Shown: positions 7,274-14,411, counted from the stretch's first letter. The stretch is 18,356 nt of DNA from an uncultured Clostridia bacterium (GCA_934149155.1 CAKPDZ010000029.1:1-18356); one strand, 5' to 3'. Program-made: numbers and translations. The notes: generated by a model not told the origin, from the letters alone.

Positions 7274-7753
7274 ATGGAAAAAGTCAAAAATATACTAACA
7301 CAAAACATAGTTATAAATTTAACATATGCAATAATAACTGTCATATATTTTGTATTTATTAGTACACAATATTCAAAATTTAGTGGAATTAATCTAAATA
7401 ATTACATACATATTTCAAGTTTATTTTTTCTTGGAATATCTATTGTAATTATGGAAATATCATTTAGAAAATCAGATGAATTAATATTTACTAATGGTAT
7501 AGAATTTTTGGCAATGGCAGTATTTATATTATTAACACAACATATGGCAAAATTATTTAATTACAGTATACAAGTTTATACATTAGCAGGAGCAAATTTT
7601 ATAGGAATATATTATATATTAAAATCAGCAGTATTATATACTAAAGAACAACAAGATAAATTAAAGAGCTTAAGCGATATAAAAGAAATTGTTAAAGATG
7701 AGCCAATAAAAAAAGTTTCTAAAAGAAAAAATAAAAAAGAAGAAGGAAAATAA
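7274..7753 (+). CDS. Unknown four-helix membrane protein
   Basis: I do not recognise a family. The 159-aa product has four likely membrane helices, near residues 11-29, 44-62, 74-93 and 101-121. A 38-residue cytoplasmic-looking tail follows, very rich in Lys and Glu and ending SKRKNKKEEGK. The short polar loop after helix 2 (FRKSDELIF) is basic. There is no obvious catalytic motif and no cleavable signal peptide. It sits between rsmE and yicC: 18 bases after rsmE with AAGGAAAGGA upstream, and only 2 bases before yicC, whose ribosome binding site lies inside this gene's last codons. The tight spacing implies co-translation with yicC. A structural or scaffolding role is possible but unproven. 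Confidence 0.8.
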   Translation: MEKVKNILTQNIVINLTYAIITVIYFVFISTQYSKFSGINLNNYIHISSLFFLGISIVIMEISFRKSDELIFTNGIEFLAMAVFILLTQHMAKLFNYSIQVYTLAGANFIGIYYILKSAVLYTKEQQDKLKSLSDIKEIVKDEPIKKVSKRKNKKEEGK

Positions 7754-7755
7754 AA

Positions 7756-8631
7756 ATGATAAAAAGTATGACTGGATATGGAAAAAGTAGTTTATCCATA
7801 AATCTAAGAGAATATCAAGTAGAAATAAAAACTGTAAATCACAAATATATAGATACAAATATAAGACTTCCTAGAAGTATTAGTTATTTAGAAGATGATG
7901 TAAGAAAACTAATTACATCAAAATTAAAAAGAGGAAAAGTAGATGTTTTAATAACTTTCGAAAACTTTAACAAAGATGATAATGAAATAAAAATTAACAA
8001 AGAGCTTGCCAAAATGTATATAGATAGTTTTAAAGATTTAGCACAAGAAGAAAATTTATCAACAAATATAGATGTAACTGAAATTACAAAATTACCAGAT
8101 GTTGTGATAGTAAAAAGCAATATAGATGAAGAACAAATAAAATCAGAGCTATTACAAGTAGTAGAAAATGCAGTGAATAACTTAATAGAGATGAGACAAA
8201 GTGAAGGAAATCGAATTTCTGGCGACATATTAGCTAAAATATCACAAATAGAAGAGAAAAATGAAGAAATTTTCGGCTTATCTACTGGACTTATTCGAGA
8301 ATATGTAGTAAAATTAGAAACAAGGATAAAAGAAATACTAAAAACAGAAGAATTAGACAAATCAAGGTTAATGCAAGAAATTGTAATATATGCAGATAAA
8401 TGTTCAGTAGAAGAAGAAGTCACAAGACTAAGAAGTCATATTTCTCAATTAAAAGAGATAATAAACTCAAAAGAACCAACTGGAAAGAAAATGGATTTCT
8501 TAATTCAAGAAATGAATAGAGAAACAAACACAATAGGGTCAAAAGCAAATAATCTTGAAATAACTAATAGAGTAATAGACATAAAGACAATATTAGAAGA
8601 CATAAGAGAACAAGTTCAAAATATTGAATAA
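7756..8631 (+). CDS. yicC: YicC/YloC-family endoribonuclease
   Basis: The 291-aa product begins MIKSMTGYGK, the hallmark of the YicC/YloC family, and ends with a DUF1732 region (KCSVEEEVTRLRSHISQLKE, then GKKMDFLIQEMNRETNTIGSKAN). Family members in E. coli and B. subtilis have been described as endoribonucleases. The conserved acidic and His residues in the C-terminal part (EEEVTRLRSH, FLIQEMNRE) are all present. The middle is a long charged, probably coiled-coil stretch (about residues 130-190). The ATG at 7756 lies 2 bases after the previous stop. In B. subtilis the homologue yloC also directly precedes remA, so the context is conserved. Confidence 0.93.
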   Translation: MIKSMTGYGKSSLSINLREYQVEIKTVNHKYIDTNIRLPRSISYLEDDVRKLITSKLKRGKVDVLITFENFNKDDNEIKINKELAKMYIDSFKDLAQEENLSTNIDVTEITKLPDVVIVKSNIDEEQIKSELLQVVENAVNNLIEMRQSEGNRISGDILAKISQIEEKNEEIFGLSTGLIREYVVKLETRIKEILKTEELDKSRLMQEIVIYADKCSVEEEVTRLRSHISQLKEIINSKEPTGKKMDFLIQEMNRETNTIGSKANNLEITNRVIDIKTILEDIREQVQNIE

Positions 8632-8654
8632 TTACAACAGAAAGGATGATGAGA

Positions 8655-8921
8655 ATGCAATTAGTAAATATTGGTTTTGGTAATATAATAGCTGCAAACA
8701 AAATAGTAGCAATAGTAAGCCCAGATTCAGCTCCAATAAAAAGAATGATACAAGAAGCTAAAGATGGAAAAACTGCTGTTGATGCTACATGTGGAAGAAG
8801 AACTAGAGCTGTATTGATAATGGATTCTGGACATATTATACTATCTGCTGTACAACCAGAAACAGTCGCTGGTAGAGTAGATAAAGATATAACACCTGCA
8901 CCAGTAGTTGCAGAAGAATAA
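8655..8921 (+). CDS. remA: RemA/DUF370 DNA-binding regulator
   Basis: A small regulator (88 aa) of the RemA family, which in B. subtilis binds DNA as a ring-shaped oligomer and activates matrix genes. The signature LVNIGFGNIIAANKIVAIVSPDSAPIKR is followed by GRRTRAVLIMDSGHIILSAVQPETVAGR, essentially the whole conserved domain. A short Pro/Val/Ala tail follows. Three ATGs lie close together (8646, 8649, 8655). The AAAGGA at 8641-8646 overlaps the first and lies about 8 bases before the third, and the family starts with a short MQLVNIG. I therefore take 8655 as the start. It is a core gene of this conserved block; its local targets are not visible. Confidence 0.93.
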   Translation: MQLVNIGFGNIIAANKIVAIVSPDSAPIKRMIQEAKDGKTAVDATCGRRTRAVLIMDSGHIILSAVQPETVAGRVDKDITPAPVVAEE

Positions 8922-8948
8922 AATAATTATGAATGGAGGCGATTAATT

Positions 8949-9182
8949 ATGATGGTAAAACCAAGTGTACAAGAATTATTAACTAAAGCAAAAAACAGAT
9001 ATGAATTAGTAATAGCAACTTCAAAAAGAGCTAGACAAATTGCAAGTGGAGCTGAAGTAAAAACAAAAGTAAAAGAAGAATCACCAGTAACTCTTGCTGC
9101 TAATGAAATTGCAGAAGGTGAAGTAGAGATAATAGAACCAGATGAAGCAAAAGAAGATGCAATAGAAAGAGGAGAAGAATAG
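8949..9182 (+). CDS. rpoZ: RNA polymerase omega subunit
   Basis: A small accessory subunit (77 aa) that helps assembly and stability of RNA polymerase by binding beta-prime. The N-terminal signature KPSVQELLTKAKNRYELVIA followed by TSKRARQIASGAEVK is diagnostic, including the RARQI helix. The C-terminal half is acidic (EIIEPDEAKEDAIERGEE), as is common in Firmicutes. The start has GGAGG (8935-8939) with 9-base spacing. A second ATG follows at once (8952) and could equally be used. The stop codon overlaps the gmk start by one base (TAGTG), implying translational coupling. In B. subtilis gmk comes before rpoZ; here the order is reversed. Confidence 0.93.
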   Translation: MMVKPSVQELLTKAKNRYELVIATSKRARQIASGAEVKTKVKEESPVTLAANEIAEGEVEIIEPDEAKEDAIERGEE

Positions 9183-9757
9183 TGTTAGTAATATTATCAG
9201 GAGTATCTGGAGCAGGAAAAGATACAATAAAAAAAGAATTAATGCAAAGAATGCCTAATATAGTTACATTACCTTCTTTTACTTCAAGAGAAATGAGAAT
9301 AGGAGAATTAGAAGGAGATCCTTATCATTTTATAAGTAAAGAAGAATTTGAAGAAAAAATCCGTAATAATGATTTTTATGAATATGATTTACATCATGGA
9401 AATTATTATGGAACTTCAAGAGAACTAATGGGAAATAAAATTAAAGAAGGCAAGATAATAGTAAAAGATATAGAAGTAAATGGAACTGAAAATCTTTTAA
9501 AAGTATTAGGAAATGATACTAGAATAGTAACAATTTTCTTGAAAGTTGAAAAAGAAGAATTAAAAAGACGTTTAATAGAAAGAGGAGATAATATTCAAGA
9601 TATTGAAGTTAGACTTGGTAGATTGGAATATGAAGAGGATAAAATAAAACTTTATGATTATGTTATTAAAAATGATGATTTTGAGAAAACTGTTCAAGTT
9701 ATTATGACTATTATTGAAAATGAAAAAAGATTAGAGGATGAAAAATTGGAAGGATAG
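9182..9757 (+). CDS. gmk: Guanylate kinase, divergent P-loop
   Basis: Phosphorylates GMP to GDP with ATP. It is 191 aa and near normal length, starting at a GTG that overlaps the rpoZ stop. The P-loop reads SGVSGAGKDT (residues 6-15), with Asp14 after the Walker lysine where most guanylate kinases have Gly or Ser. The GMP-binding set is kept: the SREMR arginines, Tyr in GDPYHF, Glu in FYEYD, GNYYGT and the DIEV acidic pair. The lid region has RRLIERGD and RLGRLEYE. The usual DVQG after the third strand is replaced by EVNG. All catalytic parts appear present, so it is probably functional but belongs to a divergent branch. A terminator stem overlaps its stop codon. Confidence 0.88.
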   Translation: MLVILSGVSGAGKDTIKKELMQRMPNIVTLPSFTSREMRIGELEGDPYHFISKEEFEEKIRNNDFYEYDLHHGNYYGTSRELMGNKIKEGKIIVKDIEVNGTENLLKVLGNDTRIVTIFLKVEKEELKRRLIERGDNIQDIEVRLGRLEYEEDKIKLYDYVIKNDDFEKTVQVIMTIIENEKRLEDEKLEG

Positions 9758-9775
9758 GAATACCTATTCTTTTTT
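9750..9775 (+). terminator. Terminator after gmk
   Basis: AAGGATAGG (9750-9758) pairs with CCTATTCTT (9763-9771) with one G-U pair and an AATA loop, followed by a T-run to 9775. The 5' arm contains the gmk TAG. It closes the yicC-remA-rpoZ-gmk run and separates it from the downstream island. Confidence 0.85.
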
Positions 9776-9798
9776 GTTTTATATATTATATAGATACA

Positions 9799-9948
9799 TT
9801 TAGAAATTAATATTATATTGTTTTTTATACCTTGGTGTCGCAATCTTCATAATAAAAGATTTATATGTAGATTGCTCCATATCGCATTCGCTTCGCTCAT
9901 TTGATCGCTTACGCGGTATTTCAAAACAATATAATATTAATTTCTAAA
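9799..9948. repeat. 150-bp structured element with 26-bp perfect inverted ends
   Basis: Bases 9799-9824 are the exact reverse complement of 9923-9948. The arms are almost pure A/T. Inside, ATACC (9827-9831) pairs with GGTAT (9915-9919). A second stem pairs GCAATCT (9840-9846) with AGATTGC (9869-9875), extended by TGG/CCA. The core at 9881-9917 is markedly richer in G and C than its surroundings (for example ATTCGCTTCGCTCA). It has no reading frame of note and no T-run after the right arm. This resembles a miniature inverted-repeat element or a multi-branched structured RNA. I see no clear target-site duplication. Together with the gmk terminator and the promoter at 9996 it fills the 353-base gap before the DUF4160 gene. 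Confidence 0.7.
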
Positions 9949-9995
9949 ATATGCATAATTTAACTAAAGTTTATATATTGCTTTTCAAAATAAAG

Positions 9996-10024
9996 TTGAC
10001 CAAGAGTTAGAATTATGGTAATAT
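9996..10024 (+). promoter_or_regulatory. Promoter of the DUF4160/DUF2442 pair
   Basis: TTGACC (9996-10001) and TAATAT (10019-10024) are separated by 17 bases. Transcription from about 10031 leaves a leader near 80 bases. I see no operator palindrome next to it. Confidence 0.6.
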
Positions 10025-10110
10025 ATATACATATTTAATCTAAAATTTTATATTCAATTTTTTTCTTGTAATTCATGAATCCCACTAATAAGAAATGGAG
10101 GATTGATAGA

Positions 10111-10374
10111 TTGCCAATAATTTCACAATTCTATGGAATAATAATCACAATGTATGTAAATGAAGAAAAACACCATAAGCCACATATACATATTCGATAT
10201 AATGAGTATAAAGAAATTATGGATTTTGATGGAAATATACTTGGTGGAAAAGTTCCATATAAACAGAATCAGTTAGTAAAAGCATGGGTTTTAATCCATA
10301 GAGAAGAATTAGAATCTTTATGGAGATTATTACAAGATGAAAATGATTATTTTAAAATAGAACCATTAAAATAA
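10111..10374 (+). CDS. DUF4160-family protein
   Basis: A small protein (87 aa from the start chosen here) of the DUF4160 family, whose biochemical role is not established. The family signature is clear: it begins PIISQFYGIIITMYVNE, then KPHIHIRYNEYKEIMDFDGN with two conserved His, and ends with a helix (VKAWVLIHREELESLW). I favour the TTG at 10111. GGAGGA (10097-10102) sits 8 bases before it, and family members begin MPxISxFYGI. An ATG at 10075 in the same frame lacks a ribosome binding site. A DUF2442 gene follows after 13 bases. Such pairs recur in many genomes and are often suggested to be toxin-antitoxin-like; that function is inference. Confidence 0.82.
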   Translation: MPIISQFYGIIITMYVNEEKHHKPHIHIRYNEYKEIMDFDGNILGGKVPYKQNQLVKAWVLIHREELESLWRLLQDENDYFKIEPLK

Positions 10375-10387
10375 GGGGGAATAATTA

Positions 10388-10675
10388 ATGAAAAATAACT
10401 ATGAAACGCCAGACATATTAGGGGTAAAAGCGTTAGATAATTATTTGATTTATCTTAAATTTAAAACAAATGAAGAGAAAATATATGATATGAAAAAATT
10501 AATAAATGAAAATAAATTTTACAATAAACTTAAAGACAAAGACTACTTTAAAGATGTAAAAATAAGAGGGGACTCAATAGAGTGGGAAAATGGAGAAGAT
10601 GTTGCTCCTGAAAATTTATATTATGATAGTATAAATATTAATGAAGTTAAAGAAGATATAAAAGAATTAGATTAA
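10388..10675 (+). CDS. DUF2442-family protein
   Basis: A 95-aa partner of the preceding DUF4160 gene. The DUF2442 pattern is visible: an opening PDILGVKALDNYLIYLKF, then EEKIYDMKKLI, a phenylalanine-rich middle (YFKDVKI) and the closing DSIEWENGEDVAPENLY, the most conserved segment. About 18 acidic residues trail behind it (NINEVKEDIKELD). There is no DNA-binding helix-turn-helix and no membrane segment. Ribosome binding site AAGGGGGAA lies about 8 bases before ATG. Both genes share one promoter and one terminator, forming a self-contained two-gene unit in the middle of an otherwise conserved core block. The role is unknown; an antidote or partner role is only a hypothesis. Confidence 0.85.
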   Translation: MKNNYETPDILGVKALDNYLIYLKFKTNEEKIYDMKKLINENKFYNKLKDKDYFKDVKIRGDSIEWENGEDVAPENLYYDSININEVKEDIKELD

Positions 10676-10681
10676 ATATAG

Positions 10682-10720
10682 AAGAGCTATAACAATATAT
10701 AAAATAGCTCTTTTATTTTT
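10682..10720 (+). terminator. Terminator of the DUF4160/DUF2442 unit
   Basis: AAGAGCTAT (10682-10690) pairs perfectly with ATAGCTCTT (10704-10712) across a 13-base loop, followed by TTATTTTTT. It starts 7 bases after the DUF2442 stop. Confidence 0.85.
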
Positions 10721-10799
10721 TAGTATCAAAATAATGCAAAAAAACAAAAAATATGATAAGATATAATCGAAAATGCGAAAAGGAGGCTTCTAATCAAAT

Positions 10800-13034
10800 A
10801 TGATAGCAGAAATAATAATAAACCGAACAGCAAAAAGACTAAACAGAACATTTGATTACAAAGTGCCTACAGAATTAGAAGAACTAATAATGATAGGAAG
10901 TACAGTACTTGTACCATTTGGAAAATCAAGTACACTAGAAGAAGGATATGTTGTAGGAATAAAAGAAAATACAACATATGAAGTAAAAGAAATTGTAAAA
11001 ATAAAACATAATTTAACAGAAAAACAAATAGAACTTGCCAAATGGATGGCAAAACGATACTTCTGTAATATATCAGACTGCATCAAACAAATGTTAACAC
11101 CAGGTACCAAAAACAAAAAGGCAGAAAAAAATGTACAAGACAAAACAATTAATGCAGTATATCTAAAAAAGGATATTGATGAAATTCAATTTGATATAGA
11201 AATGGGAAAAATCAAATCAGAAAAGCAGAAAAAGATATTACAATTCTTAAAGAATAATGAAGGCGCAACAGTACCAGAAATAGAATTATTTACAGATGGA
11301 AGTAGAGCTATAGTGAAAACATTAGAAAAAAATGGCTATGTAGAAATTATAGAAAAGAAAATAGAAAGAAATCCTCTTGCAAATAAAAAAATAGGGAAAA
11401 CAGAAAATTTAAAACTTACAGATGAACAACAGTCGGCTTATAATAAAGTAGCATTAGATATAACAACTAATAGTTATGAACAATTTCTACTATATGGAGT
11501 AACAGGTTCAGGAAAAACAGAAGTTTATTTACAATTAATAGGTAAAGCATTGGAACAGGATAAGACAGCAATTGTACTAGTACCTGAAATATCATTAACA
11601 CCACAGATGATAGATAGATTTATAGCACGCTTTAATAAAGATGAGATTGCCGTTTTACACAGTAAATTATCTATAGGCGAACGATATGACGAGTGGAACA
11701 AAATAAAAGAAGGAAAAGCCAAAATAATCATTGGTGCAAGGTCTGCAATATTTGCACCTACAGAAAATATTGGAATAATCATAATAGATGAAGAACATGA
11801 TAGTTCATATAAATCAGAAGCAATTCCTAAATATGATGCAAAAGAAATAGCAAAGAAAATAGCTAAAGAAAATAATTGCCCATTAGTATTAGGAAGTGCT
11901 ACTCCAGACTTAGTTACATATTATAAAGCACAACAAGGAAAAATAAATTTGTTAGAATTAACTAAAAGAGCTAATAATTCAAAATTACCAGAAGTAGAAA
12001 TAGTAGATTTAAAAATGGAACTTGCAAATGGAAATAGATCAATGTTAAGTGCAAAATTGCATGATGAAATAGAGCAGAATTTAAAGGAGAAAAGACAAAC
12101 AATTTTATTTTTAAATAGAAGAGGTTTTTCTACTTTTATAATGTGTAGGGAATGTGGTTATACTGTAAAATGTAAAAATTGTAATATAAGTATGACATAT
12201 CATAAAACAGAAAATAAATTAAAATGTCATTATTGTGGATATGAAGAAAATATAGTAACAATTTGCCCTGAATGCCATAGTGATAAAATTAGATATTTCG
12301 GAACAGGAACTCAAAAGCTTGAGCAAGAAATAAATAAAATATTTCCAAAAGCATCTACTATAAGAATGGATATAGATACTGTAACAAAGAAAAATTCTCA
12401 TGAGGAAATATTAAATAAATTCAAGGATGAAAATATAGATATCTTAATAGGTACACAAATGGTTGTAAAAGGACATCATTTCCCAAATGTAACATTAGTT
12501 GGCGTAATTGCTGCAGATAGTAGCTTGAATATAGATGACTATAGAGCAAATGAGCGAACATTCCAAATTTTAACCCAAGTTGCAGGTAGAGCAGGTAGAG
12601 AACAGCTAGATGGGAATGTTGTAATACAAACTTATAATCCAGATAATTTTAGTATTATTTGTGCACAAAAACAAGATTATGAAATGTTTTACAATACTGA
12701 AATTGCTTTAAGAGAACAGTTGAAATATCCACCATTTTGCGATATAATATTAATTGGGTTTAATAGCCTATCAGAAAAAGAAATAATTGATGCGTCTACT
12801 AAAATTTATAATTACTTAAAAACTAATTTAAATGGACAAGAGTTTAATGTGTTAAAGCCTATGCCTTCTCCTATTGATAAGATTCAAAATAGGTATAGAT
12901 GGAGAATTATTATTAAGGGGAATATGACAGAAGCGGCTAATAATGTTTTAAATACTTGTTTAAGGAAGTTTTATAATTTAAATTATAAAAATACTAGAGT
13001 TGCAGTAGATGTTAATCCTAATAATATGATTTAA
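10800..13034 (+). CDS. priA: Primosomal protein N' (replication restart helicase PriA)
   Basis: A 3'-5' superfamily 2 helicase that recognises stalled or repaired forks and reloads the replisome. It is 744 aa, full length. The N-terminal DNA-binding domain opens MIAEIIINRTAKRLNRTFDY. Walker A GVTGSGKTE lies at about residues 233-241, with VPEISLTPQM next. Walker B DEEHDSSYK is near 330 and GSATPD near 365. Eight zinc-binding cysteines lie between about 447 and 490 (CRECGYTVKCKNC, CHYCG, CPEC). The C-terminal helicase motifs include GTQMVVKGHHFPNV and QVAGRAGR. The start is fixed by an in-frame stop at 10791. AGGAGG (10781-10786) is 13 bases from the ATG, an unusually long spacing. A TATAAT at 10762-10767 without a convincing -35 may serve as its promoter. 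Confidence 0.97.
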   Translation: MIAEIIINRTAKRLNRTFDYKVPTELEELIMIGSTVLVPFGKSSTLEEGYVVGIKENTTYEVKEIVKIKHNLTEKQIELAKWMAKRYFCNISDCIKQMLTPGTKNKKAEKNVQDKTINAVYLKKDIDEIQFDIEMGKIKSEKQKKILQFLKNNEGATVPEIELFTDGSRAIVKTLEKNGYVEIIEKKIERNPLANKKIGKTENLKLTDEQQSAYNKVALDITTNSYEQFLLYGVTGSGKTEVYLQLIGKALEQDKTAIVLVPEISLTPQMIDRFIARFNKDEIAVLHSKLSIGERYDEWNKIKEGKAKIIIGARSAIFAPTENIGIIIIDEEHDSSYKSEAIPKYDAKEIAKKIAKENNCPLVLGSATPDLVTYYKAQQGKINLLELTKRANNSKLPEVEIVDLKMELANGNRSMLSAKLHDEIEQNLKEKRQTILFLNRRGFSTFIMCRECGYTVKCKNCNISMTYHKTENKLKCHYCGYEENIVTICPECHSDKIRYFGTGTQKLEQEINKIFPKASTIRMDIDTVTKKNSHEEILNKFKDENIDILIGTQMVVKGHHFPNVTLVGVIAADSSLNIDDYRANERTFQILTQVAGRAGREQLDGNVVIQTYNPDNFSIICAQKQDYEMFYNTEIALREQLKYPPFCDIILIGFNSLSEKEIIDASTKIYNYLKTNLNGQEFNVLKPMPSPIDKIQNRYRWRIIIKGNMTEAANNVLNTCLRKFYNLNYKNTRVAVDVNPNNMI

Positions 13035-13053
13035 TAGTTGAAAAAATAATTAC

Positions 13054-13146
13054 AATTTTGGACTGCGGCAACTTTCATTTAAAACGCGGTTACATACACA
13101 AAGTATGCGCCCTTGCCTTTTAAATAAAAGTTTTCTTGCCAAAATT
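13054..13146. repeat. Second structured inverted-repeat element, between priA and def
   Basis: AATTTTGG (13054-13061) pairs with CCAAAATT (13139-13146). After an internal loop, 13070-13084 pair with 13118-13132 (14 of 15). At the tip, GCG plus CATAC (13086-13097) pairs with GTATG plus CGC (13103-13110), with a GTTA bulge. The centre is GC-richer than its surroundings. No run of T residues follows the right arm, so this is not a plain terminator. It is similar in design to the 9799-9948 element and shares the heptamer ACGCGGT, but otherwise the two differ. It could be a miniature inverted-repeat element or a structured leader of def. Confidence 0.55.
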
Positions 13147-13189
13147 TAATTCTTTTTCCAACTCAGAAAAGAAAGGTAAGGGAATAGAA

Positions 13190-13669
13190 ATGGCAATAAG
13201 AAATCTAAGATATGAAAAAGATGAAATACTAAGAAAAAAATCAAGAGAAGTCGAAGTGATTGATGATAAAATTCAAACATTAATAGATGATATGATTGAT
13301 ACAATGTATAAATATAATGGTGTAGGTTTGTCAGCTGTACAAGTTGGTGTATTAAAGAGAGTTGTAGTTATTGATATTGATGATGGTAATGGTGTTATAA
13401 CTCTTATTAATCCTAAAATAACTAAGACTAAAGGCGAACAAGAGGTTGAAGAAGGGTGCTTAAGTTTTCCAAATCAATATGCTAAGATGATTAGACCTAA
13501 AGAGGTTGTAGTTGAAGCTTTAGATAGAAGCGGAAAGAAAATAACAATTAAGTCTAAAGATTTGTTAGCTCAAGCAATTGCTCATGAATGTGATCACCTT
13601 GATGGGGTTGTTTTTGTTGATAAAATGATACCTGGAACATTAGAACATGTTGAACCAGAAAAGAAGTAA
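13190..13669 (+). CDS. def: Peptide deformylase
   Basis: Removes the formyl group from the N-terminal methionine of new proteins. It is 159 aa from the ATG at 13190. The three deformylase motifs are intact: GVGLSAVQ (residues 44-51), EGCLSFP with metal ligand C90, and HECDHLDG with metal ligands H132 and H136 and catalytic E133. Motif I carries Ser where many enzymes have Ala, a common variation. I chose 13190 because AAGGGA lies about 7 bases upstream and MAIRNLRYEKD is the usual beginning. The frame is open back to a TTG at 13136, but that start lies in the structured repeat. In B. subtilis priA also precedes def, and fmt follows; here fmt is missing. Confidence 0.96.
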   Translation: MAIRNLRYEKDEILRKKSREVEVIDDKIQTLIDDMIDTMYKYNGVGLSAVQVGVLKRVVVIDIDDGNGVITLINPKITKTKGEQEVEEGCLSFPNQYAKMIRPKEVVVEALDRSGKKITIKSKDLLAQAIAHECDHLDGVVFVDKMIPGTLEHVEPEKK

Positions 13670-13687
13670 AAAAAATGTCAAAAAATA

Positions 13688-13716
13688 TTGTAAACAAAAA
13701 ATATTATTGATATAAT
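13688..13716 (+). promoter_or_regulatory. Strong promoter upstream of the 216-aa exported protein
   Basis: TTGTAA (13688-13693) and a perfect TATAAT (13711-13716) are 17 bases apart, and TGA just before the -10 gives an extended -10. It lies about 20 bases after the def stop; I see no terminator between them. Confidence 0.75.
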
Positions 13717-13749
13717 AACCTCAAAGATAAATTGAAAGGTCGGATAAAG

Positions 13750-14400
13750 ATGAAAAAAAACAAAAGAATTAGTTTAATTGCAGTAATATTAGTTATTATA
13801 GGAATAATATTTATAATAAGTAAAATAATAAATAGCAAGAGCAGTGATGAGCAGAAATTAGCAAAAATATATGAAGATTTAAAATCAAGTCAATCATATT
13901 ATTTTCAAATGGAGAGAAATAGCAATAATAAAATAATTATGGCTCAAAAAGGAGACAAAACAATTATAGATCAATATTCAAAAGAAGGAGAAGACTCAGT
14001 TCAAAGCCATACAACAACATTAATAAAAGACAATAATACGTATTTAATTTTACATGACAGAAAAGAATATTATGTCTATGAAGAAAATAATGTTGATCAA
14101 ACTATTCTAATAGATGGTATAAAAGAAATAATGAGTAAAGACTTTACTAGAGGCAATGAAAAAGTTAGAGGAAAAAAATACGATTACGAAGAATATAATG
14201 GCAGTTCAATGTTTATGGTTTCAAATACTTTAAATATTGATGAAAATGAAGTAAAGACTAGATTTTATTTTGACAAGAATGACAACTTAGTATATATAAA
14301 AACAATTAATGGGGATGACAATGAATTGTTAAAAATAAGTTTAACAAAAGATGTTGATGATGCAATGTTTGAAATCCCATCAGATTATGCTGAAAATTAA
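13750..14400 (+). CDS. Membrane-anchored exported protein of unknown function
   Basis: A 216-aa product with a basic N-terminus (MKKNKR) and one hydrophobic segment at about residues 7-25. There is no lipobox cysteine and no clear signal-peptidase site, so it is probably anchored by an uncleaved helix with the rest outside. The outer part alternates in beta-strand fashion (YYFQMER, KIIMAQKGDKTIID, NTYLILHDRKEYYVY) and closes with a strand pair and FEIPSDYAEN. That pattern recalls LolA-like outer-surface proteins of Firmicutes, but I cannot confirm the fold. The start is ATG at 13750, with AAAGGT 10 bases upstream. A TTG at 13732 in frame is less likely. It has its own strong promoter and lies before fucO. 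Confidence 0.8.
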   Translation: MKKNKRISLIAVILVIIGIIFIISKIINSKSSDEQKLAKIYEDLKSSQSYYFQMERNSNNKIIMAQKGDKTIIDQYSKEGEDSVQSHTTTLIKDNNTYLILHDRKEYYVYEENNVDQTILIDGIKEIMSKDFTRGNEKVRGKKYDYEEYNGSSMFMVSNTLNIDENEVKTRFYFDKNDNLVYIKTINGDDNELLKISLTKDVDDAMFEIPSDYAEN

Positions 14401-14411
14401 ACAGATATAAT

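Noticed and set aside
10075..10110. ATG at 10075 as the start of the DUF4160 gene
   Set aside because: It has no ribosome binding site, and the extra 12 residues do not match the family. TTG at 10111 with GGAGGA fits better.
10735..10767. Full promoter for priA
   Set aside because: The TATAAT at 10762 is perfect, but no acceptable -35 lies 16-18 bases upstream and there is no TG extension, so I did not list it as a separate feature.
13136..13189. Longer def start at a TTG
   Set aside because: The start lies in the right arm of the structured repeat and gives a non-family N-terminus. The ATG at 13190 has a good ribosome binding site.
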